Part shown: in pieces, positions 45,788 through 55,362 of the stretch | Layout of the letters: each line of letters starts with the position of its first letter | How positions within the stretch are numbered: the stretch's first letter is position 1 | Source: Paraburkholderia sp. CNPSo 3274 | GTDB lineage: Bacteria; Pseudomonadota; Gammaproteobacteria; Burkholderiales; Burkholderiaceae | DNA length: 64,000 nt | Assembly: GCF_024206475.1 (NCBI RefSeq) | Contig: NZ_JAMBPR010000019.1 | Span: forward strand, 62,001 to 126,000 | Direction of reading: 5' to 3' | The notes under the pieces: model-generated | The model's database searches: none | What the model saw: the letters and a program-made list of their open reading frames with translations, nothing else | Told to the model about the DNA's origin: nothing | Made by a program: the position numbers and the translations under genes

Positions 45788-46914
45788 GAAAGCGACACCC
45801 CGAGCAGCCGTCCCGCGCCCGCCGTGAACGCCGCCGCGGCGAGCCCGATCACGATCTGCCGGAACGCCGAGAAGGTTGCGCTGCGCCCGTTGAAGAGCGA
45901 AGTGAACACGCCGACGAGGGCGAGCCCGCACGCGCTCAGCGCGACCGATTGCGCGATGGCCGTGACGCCGTGCGCCCACAGGAACGGGGCGGTCGGAAAC
46001 GCCGCGCCGAGCGAGAAGAGGCAAAACGAGACGGCAGCGGCCGACCACGGATTGCCGCCCAACTCTTTAGGGTCGATGCCAAGCTCCTCGCGCGCAAGCG
46101 TGTTGAGCGCCTCGTCCTTGTTGCGCATGATCTGGGCGGCCACGCGGCGCGCTTCCTCGGGATCGATGCCCTTCGCCTGATAGATGAGCGCCAGTTCGTG
46201 GCGCTCGGCGTCGGGCGTGTGCTCGAGTTCGTCGGCTTCCTTCGCGAGTTGCGTGCGCGCAAGCTCCCGCGCGTTGGTCACCGAGAGCCATTCGCCGAGC
46301 GCCATGGAGCATGCGCCCGCCACGAGGCCCGCAAGCCCCGTGAGCAAGATCGTGCGATTGACGCTGCCCGCGCCCGCCACGCCCATGATCAGGCAGAAGT
46401 TCGAGACGAGCCCGTCGTTCGCACCCAGCACCGCTGCGCGCAGGTCGTTGCCCGACGTCACGCTTTTGTGCCACGACTCGGCGGCGCCGATCGCTTCGCC
46501 GTGGGCGTGTTCGGGCTCGCGCTTCTTCGCGACGATCGCCTGCACGATGGTGGCGTGCTGCTGCTCCTGGGCGGAAAGCTTCTCGGCTCCGGGTTCGCGC
46601 GCGTAGCGGTCGCGGTCGGCGTATTCGGCGGCGGCGACGGTGGGCAGCACGAGCGAAGGGCCAAACGTGCGCGTGAGCGTTTGCAGCAAGCGCGTTTTTG
46701 CGCTGCGCCGATGCGGCCGGGGCGTGACGCCGTTGGCCGCGAGCTTCTCGCGCCAGACGCTCGCGTGCTCGCGCTCGGAAGCGGCGAGTTCGGCGAAGAT
46801 GCGGCGGCGCTCGTCGTCTTTCTCGACCGCGGATAGCGTGTCGTAGACGGCGGCGCTGTCGAGTTCGTCGGCGAGATTGCGCCGGAAGCGGCTGATTTCC
46901 TGAGCGGAGGCCAT
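45784..46914 (-). CDS. mbfA: Membrane-bound ferritin (ferritin-like + VIT1 domain, MbfA-like)
   Basis: The 376-residue protein combines an N-terminal rubrerythrin/ferritin-like diiron domain (about 8-165, with ELAASEREHASVWREKL and QEQQHATIV giving the ExxH ligands) with a C-terminal VIT1/CCC1 membrane domain (RAAVLGANDGLVSNFCLIMGVAGAG, several helices). This is the MbfA arrangement, which in alpha-proteobacteria exports iron from the cytoplasm and protects against peroxide. ATG 46914 is taken because residues before it have no homology. It overlaps the ferredoxin gene. No iron-response box is obvious upstream. Confidence 0.86.
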   Translation of the reverse strand: MASAQEISRFRRNLADELDSAAVYDTLSAVEKDDERRRIFAELAASEREHASVWREKLAANGVTPRPHRRSAKTRLLQTLTRTFGPSLVLPTVAAAEYADRDRYAREPGAEKLSAQEQQHATIVQAIVAKKREPEHAHGEAIGAAESWHKSVTSGNDLRAAVLGANDGLVSNFCLIMGVAGAGSVNRTILLTGLAGLVAGACSMALGEWLSVTNARELARTQLAKEADELEHTPDAERHELALIYQAKGIDPEEARRVAAQIMRNKDEALNTLAREELGIDPKELGGNPWSAAAVSFCLFSLGAAFPTAPFLWAHGVTAIAQSVALSACGLALVGVFTSLFNGRSATFSAFRQIVIGLAAAAFTAGAGRLLGVSLS

Positions 46915-47002
46915 GGGGCGCGGTGCGGGAAGCGATCCGTCAAGCTTACCCTGGCGCCGCTGTGGCCAGAAGCCGCGCCTCGATCCCGCCCGGCCAGTGC
47001 GC

Positions 47003-48988
47003 TCAGCGGCGCTGACGCAGATGCCGATAGACCGTGTTGCGCGCGAGCCCGAGTTCGCGAGCCGCCGCCGAAACGTTACCGCTGTGGCGCGCGAGGGTCT
47101 CTTCGATGAGCCGCGATTGCCAGACGGAAAGGCGCGCGGGTTCGTGTTCCGTGTCGCCCGTCTGGTCTTCAGCCGTGGCACCGGCGGACTGCTCCGCGCA
47201 TTCGCTCGCGGGGTCGCAATCGTGCATGAGGTCCTCGGGCAGATGCTCCATGTCGATGGCGTCCTCGCCTTCGGCCATGATCGCGGCCGTGCGCAGCACG
47301 CTCGCGAGCTGACGCAGATTGCCCGGCCAGCGGCAGCGCGCGAAGCACGCCCGAACGGCCGGCGTGAGACGAGCGGGCGCGCCCGGCACCTCGCGCCGCA
47401 CGAGCTCGAGCATGCGGGCGACGAGCGCGTCGAGGTCGGTGCGCTCGGCCAGCGCCGGCAGCGTGACGACGAGGCCGTTGATGCGGTAGTAGAGATCTTC
47501 GCGGAACGTGCCTTCGGCGATCATCGCGCGCAGATCGCGGTGCGTCGCGCACACGATGCGCAAATCCACCGGTACCGCGCGCGTCCCGCCGAGCGGCACG
47601 ACGGCGCGCTCCTGCAACACGCGCATGAGCCGCACCTGCTGCGCGAGCGGCATGTCACCTATCTCGTCGAGAAAGAGCGTGCCGCCATGCGCTTGCGCGA
47701 TCTTGCCGGCGCTGCCACGGCGCTTCGCGCCCGTGAACGCGCCTTCCTCGTAGCCGAACAGCTCCGCTTCGATCAGCGTGTCGGGCAGTGCGGCGCAGTT
47801 GAGCGCGACGAACGGCCCGTCGCGGCGCGGCGAATCGCGATGCAGCGCCCGTGCGAGCCATTCCTTGCCGGTGCCGGTGCGGCCGAGCACGAGTACGGGA
47901 ATGTCGCGGCCGCGCACGCGCGCCACGCGCTGCAGGGCGGCGGCGAGCCGCTCGTCGCCGGTGTCGAGTTCGGCGAGCGTGGGTTGCGGCGTGGTGTCGG
48001 TGGCGTTGGGCGCTTTCGCCTGGGCGGGCGCAGGCGTGTATGGCGAGCGGGACGTTTCAGGTACGGCGGTGCGCGCGAACGTAGCGACGCCCGACGTAGC
48101 GACGCCCGACGTGGCTGCGCCGGGCGTGGCACGCGCGATCACGCGCACGCCGCTTGGCAGTGTGAGCGTGAGCGGCTCGCCACTCGCGCGCATGAGCTGT
48201 TGCATGAACGCCGTGAACGGCTGGCCGAAGAGCGCTGCGAACTCGCGCTGCTGCAGCTCGGCGAGCGGCGCGCCGAACTGGAACAGGGCGCTGCGGTTTG
48301 CGCAGAGCAGCGTGCCGTCGGCTGAGAATGCGGCCAATCCTTCGTAGAGCGTACCGATGAATTCCGCACGCGCATGAAACTGGAGCCGGATGGCTTCGGC
48401 GAATTCGGTGTTGAACAGATGGTTCTCGATCATCTGCGCCGACATGCGCACGAGCGCGAGCGTGTGCTTGTGAAAACCGCGCGACTCGCCGCTCACGTCG
48501 AGTGCGCCGAGCGTGCGCCCGTACGGATCCGCGATCGGCGCGCAAGAGCAAGTGAGGATGTGATTGGCGCGCAAAAAGTGCTCGCCCGCATGCACCGTGG
48601 TTGGCTGGCCTTCCACGAGCGCCGTGCCGATGGCATTCGTGCCGCGATGCTGCTCGGCCCACGAAACGCCCGGGCGCAGCGCGACGCGGTGCGCTTTCTC
48701 GACAAAGTCACTGTCGGCGAAGCTATGGAGGATCACGCCGTTGCGATCGGTGAGCAGCACCATGCTCTGCGTATCGACGATCTGCGCGTGCAGGACGTCC
48801 ATGACGGGCCGCGCCTGGTGATAGAGCGTGCGGTTCGTGTCGATCAGCTCGCGCAGGTCGGCGGCGGCCAGCGCGTCGAATTCGGGCGCCTCGGTGGCGC
48901 GCAGCCCGAGTGCGCGCGAGCGCGCATGAGCCTGCGCGATGGCGTCCGCGCGGGCCGCGTCGTGCGGCGTGACGGGGCGTCGGGTCAC
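47003..48988 (-). CDS. Sigma-54-dependent activator, AcoR-like
   Basis: The 661-residue regulator has a GAF-type N-terminal sensor (about 75-200, with SWAEQHRGTNAIGTALVEGQPTTVHAGEHFL typical of AcoR), a linker with a repeated TSGVA unit, and the AAA+ domain. The latter has Walker A GRTGTGKEWLARALH, the sigma-54 loop GAFTGA and GGTLFLDEIGD. A Fis-type helix-turn-helix follows at the end (AARELGLARNTVYRHLRQ). It drives transcription from -24/-12 promoters, in relatives for acetoin or alcohol catabolism. No such operon is next to it here. The GTG at 48988 begins the protein. Confidence 0.9.
   Translation of the reverse strand: MTRRPVTPHDAARADAIAQAHARSRALGLRATEAPEFDALAAADLRELIDTNRTLYHQARPVMDVLHAQIVDTQSMVLLTDRNGVILHSFADSDFVEKAHRVALRPGVSWAEQHRGTNAIGTALVEGQPTTVHAGEHFLRANHILTCSCAPIADPYGRTLGALDVSGESRGFHKHTLALVRMSAQMIENHLFNTEFAEAIRLQFHARAEFIGTLYEGLAAFSADGTLLCANRSALFQFGAPLAELQQREFAALFGQPFTAFMQQLMRASGEPLTLTLPSGVRVIARATPGAATSGVATSGVATFARTAVPETSRSPYTPAPAQAKAPNATDTTPQPTLAELDTGDERLAAALQRVARVRGRDIPVLVLGRTGTGKEWLARALHRDSPRRDGPFVALNCAALPDTLIEAELFGYEEGAFTGAKRRGSAGKIAQAHGGTLFLDEIGDMPLAQQVRLMRVLQERAVVPLGGTRAVPVDLRIVCATHRDLRAMIAEGTFREDLYYRINGLVVTLPALAERTDLDALVARMLELVRREVPGAPARLTPAVRACFARCRWPGNLRQLASVLRTAAIMAEGEDAIDMEHLPEDLMHDCDPASECAEQSAGATAEDQTGDTEHEPARLSVWQSRLIEETLARHSGNVSAAARELGLARNTVYRHLRQRR
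48081..48110 (-). repeat. 15-bp tandem repeat in the regulator linker
   Basis: Two perfect copies of GTAGCGACGCCCGAC, with a third degenerate one, encode the repeated Ala-Thr-Ser-Gly-Val units between the GAF and AAA+ domains. In-frame slippage could alter linker length. Confidence 0.85.
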
Positions 48989-49267
48989 TCGTGTCTCCAG
49001 TCGTTTTGGGCGCTACGCTGCGGCGCAGCATGGCAAGTGCGCGAGCGGCGCCTCTGGGGCAGTTCATGGTACAGGATACGCGGCGGCTGCCAATTCGGGT
49101 TGAAGCCGGGTTGAAGCCGCGGCGGGGCCACCCCAACTACGCCTTGAGTTTACTGGCGCGGGTGCCATGATGAAGGTGAGGGCGCATTCGTGTCGCGCCC
49201 CCGGCGGCGGGCGTTGTTGGCAACTGCGGTTCGCAACTGCGCCGCCCGCTCCGCAGCGGAGTCCGTC

Positions 49268-49489
49268 ATGGTGCACGGCGAATTGAGGATCCTGGTGGCG
49301 GTGCTCGCCACGTTCGTTGCGCTCTTTGGCCTCGGGTATGCGATTGATGGATTGATCTTCGACGAGAACAACGTCGTGCTGTCCGGAATGGTGACCGTGG
49401 CCCTTGGGATCGTCGCGTTCGTGGTGATGCTCACCCTGCACCCGAAAGACCTCGAACATCTCGATCAGCACCGGCATCGCGAATCCTGA
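49268..49489 (+). CDS. Small two-helix membrane protein (73 aa)
   Basis: The protein has two hydrophobic helices (about 7-25 and 37-60) with a short acidic loop (IDGLIFDENN) and a charged His-rich tail. No family is recognised. GGAG precedes ATG 49268 at about 7 bases; a longer start at 49190 would add a basic lead without homology. It is a stand-alone gene. Confidence 0.6.
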   Translation: MVHGELRILVAVLATFVALFGLGYAIDGLIFDENNVVLSGMVTVALGIVAFVVMLTLHPKDLEHLDQHRHRES

Positions 49490-49832
49490 CGCGTCCGAGC
49501 GGCGCGCATGGTGCGATGCGGCAACCGGCCCAGCGCGTTGGCGCAGGGCTGGTAGGAGAGTGTTTGTGCGCGCAACGGCACGCGGATGCTGCATCCGCAA
49601 AAAGGGGACCAGACAAGGGCGTCGCTGGCTATTTCAGGTGTGTGACAACGTCGACCTTGCGGGCGGCAGGAAGTCGTCTAAAGTGAATCAAATCAACCTG
49701 CGCGAACGTGTCGTTCGCGATGGTCGATGTTGATCCGCGCGTGCCGGATCGGGGTGTTCCCAGGCACCAGGCTGGGGCGGCCCGAGGAAGGTTGAACGCG
49801 GCCTTTTCACCCTCCACCAAAGGCGACCCCCC
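49490..49832. other. Intergenic region without a recognised gene
   Basis: These 343 bp have no frame with a ribosome site and no clear repeat or dyad. They probably contain only the promoter of the DUF1488 gene. Confidence 0.45.
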
Positions 49833-50123
49833 ATGCAGATCATGTTTCCGAATGAGGTGCCCGAGTATTCGGGCCCAGACCTGACCTTGGCGTTTCCGGC
49901 GATGATCGATGGCGAGCGGGTGGAGTGTCTGATCACGGCGGCGGCGCTGGAGGATCACTTCGGGGCGGCTTCGCCGCGCGCCGAAGATATGCTCAGCGCG
50001 TTCGACCATCATCGCGACCGCATCGAAGCTTGCGCGCGCCGTTTGCTCTCCGAAACACGTGCGCAGTGTCTCGTGCTGCGCAGCGGCTACGTGCGTTTCG
50101 TGCAGGCCCACGCCAGCGCGTAG
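49833..50123 (+). CDS. DUF1488 family protein
   Basis: The 96-residue protein starts MQIMFPNEVPEYSGPDLTLAFPAMIDGERVECLITAAALEDHFG, the DUF1488 pattern of an N-terminal beta region followed by a helix that runs to LVLRSGYVRF. The family is frequent in Burkholderia; its function is unknown. It is cytoplasmic, with no signal peptide. A hairpin terminator follows at 50132-50158. Confidence 0.8.
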   Translation: MQIMFPNEVPEYSGPDLTLAFPAMIDGERVECLITAAALEDHFGAASPRAEDMLSAFDHHRDRIEACARRLLSETRAQCLVLRSGYVRFVQAHASA

Positions 50124-50131
50124 TCAACACA

Positions 50132-50158
50132 AAAGCGCCCGCAAGTCGCGGGCGCTTT
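50132..50158. terminator. Intrinsic terminator
   Basis: AAAGCGCCCGC and GCGGGCGCTTT form an 11-bp stem with a 5-base loop, 8 bp after the DUF1488 stop. Short T and A tracts flank it, so it may work from both sides. Confidence 0.75.
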
Positions 50159-50228
50159 CCGTTCAACAGAATTTTCTTGCCGCGCCCGTTGGGGCGCGGC
50201 TTTCGTTTACGCGTGTGCCGCCTTGCCG

Positions 50229-50762
50229 CTAGATGATGCGGCGCAGCGTGTTATCGCGGAATACGACGTGATGCGCGATAGCCGCGAGCGCATGCAGCCC
50301 GATCACCCAATAGAACAGATTGCCGATCAGCACGTGCGCATCCTTGAGGAACTGGCGCGCAGCCGGGTCTGGGCCGACGAGTGTGATCTGCAGATCGAGC
50401 CCCGCGAGCGTGACCGGATGGCCGCCGGCGTTGATCATCAAGATGCCCAGGAGCGGTTGCACGAAGATGAACAGATAAAGCGCGAGATGCACGAGGCGCG
50501 AGAGAAACGACAGCAATGCGTTCGAGTCGATGTCCGCGGGCGCGCCGCGCCAAAGACGCCACGCGAGGCGCAGCACGGCGAGCGCGAGCACGAGCGAGCC
50601 CGCCCAGAAATGCACGTTGCTCCAGAACGCGCGGCTGTCCGTGCCCTTGGGGCCGCGCACCTCGATCGCGAGATAGGCGAGCGCGACGAGCAGGAAGATG
50701 ACCCAGTGAAAGAAGATGGCGGTCTTCGTGTAGCGTTCGGTTGCGGCGGGGTAAGTTGCCAC
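50229..50762 (-). CDS. Cytochrome b561
   Basis: The 177-residue protein has four membrane helices and the bacterial cytochrome b561 (CybB) pattern. Haem-ligand His lie in FFHWVIFLLVALAYLAIE, near HLALYLFIFVQPLLG, and in KDAHVLIGNLFYWVIGLHALAAIAHHVVFRDNTL. It passes electrons from ubiquinol in the inner membrane and in E. coli can oxidise superoxide. Length is normal. It is a single gene. Confidence 0.9.
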   Translation of the reverse strand: MATYPAATERYTKTAIFFHWVIFLLVALAYLAIEVRGPKGTDSRAFWSNVHFWAGSLVLALAVLRLAWRLWRGAPADIDSNALLSFLSRLVHLALYLFIFVQPLLGILMINAGGHPVTLAGLDLQITLVGPDPAARQFLKDAHVLIGNLFYWVIGLHALAAIAHHVVFRDNTLRRII

Positions 50763-50911
50763 GTGGCGGCTCCTGTGTGCGGGGATCTGGAGATATCTTC
50801 CTATGATAAGGACGACGCGCCGTGCGGGGCAGCTATGCGGCTGCGAAGTTTGATTTGCGGGGTGGCGGCGGTGAAAAGAGGCGCGTTGCTGGCGAACCGC
50901 CCGCTAAACCA

Positions 50912-50938
50912 AAAAGGGTGGCGCGAAGCCACCCTTTT
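50912..50938. terminator. Bidirectional terminator after the purine permease gene
   Basis: AAAAGGGTGGC and its complement make an 11-bp stem with a 5-base loop ending 5 bp from the permease stop. The minus strand continues with U residues, the plus strand with TTTTGCTTTT. Confidence 0.8.
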
Positions 50939-50942
50939 GCTT

Positions 50943-52244
50943 TTACGCGTTGCCGAGATAGAAGAACCGGAACAGGAACACGGCGGCGATGATCCACACG
51001 ATCAGCTTCACGTCGCGCACACGCCCCGTGAGGAGCTTCAGACCCGCATACGAGATGAAGCCGAACGCCACGCCATTGGCGATCGAGTAGGTGAACGGCA
51101 TGACAAGCGCCGTGAGGGCGGCGGGCACGACTTCGGTAGCGTCGTCCCAGGGCAGATCGGCGAGTTCGCGCAGCATCAGGCACGAGACGTAGAGCAGCGC
51201 CGGCGCCGTGGCGTAGCCCGGCACGACGCCCGCGAGCGGCGCGACGAACAGGCACGCGAGGAACAGCACGGCCACGGTGAGCGCCGTCATGCCGGTGCGG
51301 CCGCCCGCTTGCACGCCCGAGGCGCTTTCGATATACGCCGTGGTCGACGAGGTGCCGAGAATCGAGCCCGCGAGAATCGCGGTGCTATCCGCAAGCAGCG
51401 CGCGGTTCAGGCGGTGCATCTTGCCGTGCACGAGCAGGCCAGCGCGGTTGGCCACGCCCATCAGCGTGCCGGTCGCATCGAACAGCTCGACGAGGAAGAA
51501 CACGAGCACCACGTTGAGCACGCCCGTGGAGAGCGCCGCCTTGATGTCGAGTTGCGCGAAAGTCGGCGTGATCGACGGCGGCGGGGAGAAGATGCCGTGG
51601 AACTGGTTGCCGCCGAAGAAGAACGACAGGACCGTGACGCCGACAATGCCGATCAGGATCGCACCGCGCACCTTCAGCACGTCGAGCGTGACGATCGCGA
51701 AGAAGCCGATGATCGCGAGGATAGTGTGCGGATCGTGCAGGTTGCCGAGTTCGACGAGCGTGGCTGGGCTGCCGACCACCACGCCCGACGTCTTGAGCGA
51801 GATGATGGCGAGGAAGAGACCGATACCCGCTGTGATCGACACGCGGATCGAATGCGGGATGCCATTGACGATGGCTTCGCGCACGCGCAGCAGCGTGACG
51901 ATGAAGAACAGGCACCCGGAGATGAACACCGCGCCGAGCGCGGCCTGCCACGTGAAGCCCATGCCCTTTACGACCGTATAGGCGAAATACGCGTTCAGGC
52001 CCATGCCGGGCGCGAGCGCGATGGGGTAGTTCGCGTAGAGGCCCATGACGAGCGAGGCGAGCGCCGCGACGAGGCAGGTGGCGACGAATACGCTTTCCTT
52101 TGGCATGCCGGCGTCGCCGAGAATGGCCGGATTCACGAAGATGATGTAAGCCATCGTGAGGAAAGTGGTGATACCGGCGAGCACTTCGGTGCGCAGGTTG
52201 GTGCCTGCTTCTTCGAAACCGAAATAGCGTTTGATGGCGTCCAT
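50943..52244 (-). CDS. NCS2-family guanine/hypoxanthine permease
   Basis: The 433-residue inner-membrane protein matches the AzgA/GhxP-type purine:H+ symporters: KRYFGFEEAGTNLRTEVLAGITTFLTMAYIIFVNPAIL at the start, LAPGMGLNAYFAYTVV in helix 3, and VFFLVELFDATGTLMGVANRAGLL in the substrate-binding helix. It imports guanine, hypoxanthine or adenine. ATG 52244 is chosen at the start of homology. No purine riboswitch is visible upstream. A small ATTGT-AA-ACAAT dyad at 52380-52391 may be regulatory. Confidence 0.92.
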   Translation of the reverse strand: MDAIKRYFGFEEAGTNLRTEVLAGITTFLTMAYIIFVNPAILGDAGMPKESVFVATCLVAALASLVMGLYANYPIALAPGMGLNAYFAYTVVKGMGFTWQAALGAVFISGCLFFIVTLLRVREAIVNGIPHSIRVSITAGIGLFLAIISLKTSGVVVGSPATLVELGNLHDPHTILAIIGFFAIVTLDVLKVRGAILIGIVGVTVLSFFFGGNQFHGIFSPPPSITPTFAQLDIKAALSTGVLNVVLVFFLVELFDATGTLMGVANRAGLLVHGKMHRLNRALLADSTAILAGSILGTSSTTAYIESASGVQAGGRTGMTALTVAVLFLACLFVAPLAGVVPGYATAPALLYVSCLMLRELADLPWDDATEVVPAALTALVMPFTYSIANGVAFGFISYAGLKLLTGRVRDVKLIVWIIAAVFLFRFFYLGNA

Positions 52245-52577
52245 GAAGATCGGGCCCTTGAGAGTCGAGCGGGTTGTTCGCTGCTTGTTTGTGTGGTTTC
52301 TTGCGTGTAGCTGGCGCCGGCAGGCCCTTGACGTGCCCATGCACGCGCGCGCACGCCGTAGCGCGTGGCTACGGGCGCGATTGTAAACAATTGTCCGTCG
52401 AGCGCAGAAAAGCCGTCGTGAGCGTGGAGCGGGTACAACAGCGCGCGTGACGGCGGCAGGCATGAGAGGGCGCTCAGAGTGCGCCCTCGGCGGGAGGAAA
52501 TGGGCACGAATGCTCGCGGGCGCCGGGCGTTGCATCGCCCGATGCCGGATTACTGCGGCCGTCCTGCAATCAAGCGA
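52245..52577. other. Intergenic region upstream of the purine permease
   Basis: These 333 bp hold the permease promoter. The only symmetric element seen is ATTGTAAACAAT at 52380-52391. The rest is GC-rich and featureless. No riboswitch-like fold is apparent by eye. Confidence 0.45.
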
Positions 52578-52847
52578 TTACTGCGACATTTGACCGGCGG
52601 GAGCGCCATATCCGGCGCGCGCCGCACGCCGTTGCGCGACGATCGCGCCCGCGCGTTGAGCGTTCTCCGGGTAGTCGATCCAGTCGAGCGGATCGTAGCC
52701 GGCCTGCCGCCATTCGATCAGATCCGCACGGACCTGGGCTCGAGTCAGCGGTTGTGAGGGATCGTACGGTTGGGCCACCGCCGCAGCCGACGCGAAGCAG
52801 CACGCTGCGGCGAGGACGCCGAGCGCTACACGCGGAAGGGAGTTCAT
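52578..52847 (-). CDS. DUF4148 exported protein
   Basis: The 89-residue protein has a signal peptide (MNSLPRVALGVLAAACCFASAAAVAQ) and the DUF4148 core LTRAQVRADLIEWRQAGYDPLDWIDYPENAQRAGAIVAQRR. It is the closest relative in this window of the gene at 44431. Function unknown, presumably periplasmic. ATG 52847 follows AAGGCCTTGCC and completes the signal peptide. Confidence 0.87.
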   Translation of the reverse strand: MNSLPRVALGVLAAACCFASAAAVAQPYDPSQPLTRAQVRADLIEWRQAGYDPLDWIDYPENAQRAGAIVAQRRAARAGYGAPAGQMSQ

Positions 52848-52929
52848 GGCAAGGCCTTTCACATTAGGGATATCCCTGAAAGTATAGGCGCTATCTCGTT
52901 AACTCAAAGGGCGATCGAGGCTTCTTTCG

Positions 52930-53940
52930 TTACCCGCGATGCTTCAAAAAGGCATTGCGAGCGTTTGCCGTGCGGTAGTCGGTTGGGCGCTGTCCGGTCC
53001 ATTTGCGGAACGCCCGATGAAACGCGCTCGGCTCCGCGAACCCGACAGCGGCGGCGACATCGGCGACTGAGCGGCCCGGTTCCTGCAGCGCCGCGATCGC
53101 CAGGTCGCGGCGCAATTCGTCCTTGATCGACTGGCAGCTGTGGCCTTCCTGGCTCAGCCGCCGGCGCAGCGTGGCGGGCGCCACGTTCAGGCGCTGCGCG
53201 ATGGCGTCGGCATCGGGCCACGCGGTGACGGGCAGCGCGCGCAGCGCGCGTCGCACGCGTGCTGCGAACGAACCCGGATTGCGGTACTTCACGACGAAGT
53301 TGCCGGGCGCGTTGCGCAGGAACGCCCGCGCCGAGCTGGCGGTCTGGATCACGGGCAGTTCGAGAAAGCCGGGCGCGAATTCGAACCATGTGGCCGGCTG
53401 ATCGAACGTCATGTCGTCGCAGAGCATGAGCTGGTATTCATGCGCGGCGCCCGGTTGCGGGCAGCGAAAGCGCGCCGCGAGAAGCGGAATGCGCCGCCCC
53501 ACGAGCCAGCATACGAGCCCGTAGACGAGGATGAACCACGTGGCGTACGCGAACATCGTGGGCGTGGGTTTGCCCGCGCGATGCGAGAGCGTGACGCGCA
53601 CGCGCGTGGCGTCGATGTCGATCTCGCCCGACAGATCGTCGAGCACGAGCCGCATGAAGTGCACGGCGCGCTGCAGCGCATGGCGGCCCGTGCTGGCGCC
53701 GAGCGCCGAGTGCGTCATGGCGATGAAACTGCCGCTTTTCATCGCGTGTGAATCCTGGCCGAAGAATTCGTCGTCGAGCGCGCGCGCGATGCCCGACCAC
53801 AACTGGCCATATTGCGCCGCGCTCACGCGCGCCTCGGGCGCGAGCAGCACAGCGGGCGCGATGCCGGCGGCATCGGTGAGTGGCGCGATTTCGAGGCCGC
53901 CCGCGCGCGCCAGCGCGAGCGTCTCGTTCACGAGGCTCAT
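52930..53940 (-). CDS. AraC-family regulator (Arabinose_bd N-terminal type)
   Basis: The 336-residue protein has an N-terminal ligand domain of the OruR/ArgR-like AraC group ([42 protein letters not shown]). Its C-terminal pair of helix-turn-helix motifs is at about 240-325: [43 protein letters not shown], then [32 protein letters not shown]. It is divergent from the acyl-CoA operon at 54166, which it probably activates in response to a fatty or branched-chain acid. Confidence 0.88.
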   Translation of the reverse strand: MSLVNETLALARAGGLEIAPLTDAAGIAPAVLLAPEARVSAAQYGQLWSGIARALDDEFFGQDSHAMKSGSFIAMTHSALGASTGRHALQRAVHFMRLVLDDLSGEIDIDATRVRVTLSHRAGKPTPTMFAYATWFILVYGLVCWLVGRRIPLLAARFRCPQPGAAHEYQLMLCDDMTFDQPATWFEFAPGFLELPVIQTASSARAFLRNAPGNFVVKYRNPGSFAARVRRALRALPVTAWPDADAIAQRLNVAPATLRRRLSQEGHSCQSIKDELRRDLAIAALQEPGRSVADVAAAVGFAEPSAFHRAFRKWTGQRPTDYRTANARNAFLKHRG

Positions 53941-54165
53941 CGAGATCGTGCCTTTTTCGCTCAGTGTATGGGTTCTCTCCGGTTGCACAGAACCGCCTCC
54001 CAAGGGGTTGTCACAGCCTATATGGTAAATCCGATCAACGATTTTGAGCGTGGCGGGCATCGAATACGGTCGCTCGCGTGCCTACACTTTTCGCAAGCCT
54101 TGCAGCCGGGGCCGCATCGCGCCACAGTGGAAGGCAAGCGCAAGAGACACAGGAAGGGGACACAC

Positions 54166-55299
54166 ATGGACGAGTTCTACACCGACGACCAGCGCATGAT
54201 TCGCGACGCCGCGCGCGACTTCGCAAGCGAGCAGCTGGCGCCGAATGCGGCGCAATGGGACCGCGACTGCAGGCTGCCCGACGAGGTCGTCAAGCAACTG
54301 GGCGAACTGGGCTTTCTCGGCATGATCGTGCCGCAGGAGCAGGGCGGCTCGTACACCGATTACGTGGCCTACGCGCTCGCCATGGAGGAAATCGCGGCCG
54401 GCTGCGCCTCGTGCGCGACGCTCGTGAGCGTGCACAACTCGGTGGGCTGCGGGCCGATCCTGCAGTTCGGCACCGCCGCGCAAAAGGACCGCTGGCTCGG
54501 CAAGCTCGCGTGCGGCGAGCTGATCGGCGCGTTTTGCCTGACCGAGCCGCAGGCGGGCTCCGAGGCGAACAACCTGTGCACGCGCGCCGAGCTGCGCGAC
54601 GGCAAGTGGGTGCTCAACGGCAACAAGCAGTTCGTGACCAACGGCTCGCGCGCGAACATTGCCATCGTGTTTGCCGTGACCGATCCCGACGCCGGCAAGC
54701 GCGGCATTTCCGCGTTCATCGTGCCGACCGATACGCCGGGCTTCAACGTCGGGCCGCCCGAGAAAAAGATGGGCATCCGCGCTTCGGACACCTGCCCGAT
54801 CTCGCTGGTGGACTGCGCAATTCCCGAAGCGAATCTGCTCGGCCAGCGCGGCGAAGGGTTGAAGATCGCGCTCGCGAATCTCGAAGGCGGACGCATTGGC
54901 ATCGCCGCGCAGGCGCTGGGCATCGCGCGCGCGGCCTTCGATGCGGCGCGTGCGTATGCGCACGAGCGCGTGCAGTTCGGCGAGCCCATCATCAAGCATC
55001 AGAGCGTGGCCAACCTGCTCGCGGACATGCATACGCGCATCAACGCCGCGCGTCATCTGGTGCATCACGCGGCGCGGCTGCGCACGCTTGGCAAGCCGTG
55101 TCTTTCCGAGGCTTCGCAGGCTAAGCTCTATGCTTCCGAAATGGCCGAGGAAGTGTGCTCCCATGCTATTCAGATTCATGGCGGCTACGGCTTCCTGAAT
55201 GACTATCCGGTGGAGCGCCACTACCGCGATGCACGCATCACGCAGATTTATGAAGGCACGAGCGAAGTGCAGCGGATGGTGATTGCACGGCAGCTTTGA
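54166..55299 (+). CDS. Acyl-CoA dehydrogenase, probably isobutyryl-CoA dehydrogenase
   Basis: The 377-residue FAD enzyme has the acyl-CoA dehydrogenase motifs [32 protein letters not shown] and the C-terminal catalytic Glu in [14 protein letters not shown], the short-chain type. With an acyl-CoA synthetase, an enoyl-CoA hydratase and a 3-hydroxyisobutyryl-CoA hydrolase following, its role is most likely isobutyryl-CoA to methacrylyl-CoA in valine breakdown; this rests on context. AGGAAGGGGA precedes ATG 54166. Confidence 0.88.
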   Translation: MDEFYTDDQRMIRDAARDFASEQLAPNAAQWDRDCRLPDEVVKQLGELGFLGMIVPQEQGGSYTDYVAYALAMEEIAAGCASCATLVSVHNSVGCGPILQFGTAAQKDRWLGKLACGELIGAFCLTEPQAGSEANNLCTRAELRDGKWVLNGNKQFVTNGSRANIAIVFAVTDPDAGKRGISAFIVPTDTPGFNVGPPEKKMGIRASDTCPISLVDCAIPEANLLGQRGEGLKIALANLEGGRIGIAAQALGIARAAFDAARAYAHERVQFGEPIIKHQSVANLLADMHTRINAARHLVHHAARLRTLGKPCLSEASQAKLYASEMAEEVCSHAIQIHGGYGFLNDYPVERHYRDARITQIYEGTSEVQRMVIARQL

Positions 55300-55362
55300 A
55301 AAGAAATGAGGAAGACGAAGCAATAATAAGCGAGCGCATATGCGCCATAGCTATGCATGGGA

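Noticed and set aside
50223..52310. A 695-codon plus-strand frame opposite cytochrome b561 and the purine permease
   Set aside because: The product is highly charged (Glu/Arg/His) and crosses two terminators and two clear membrane-protein genes.
52245..52577. Purine riboswitch ahead of the NCS2 permease
   Set aside because: No three-way junction or conserved loop sequence is visible, and such riboswitches are not typical of this group of bacteria.
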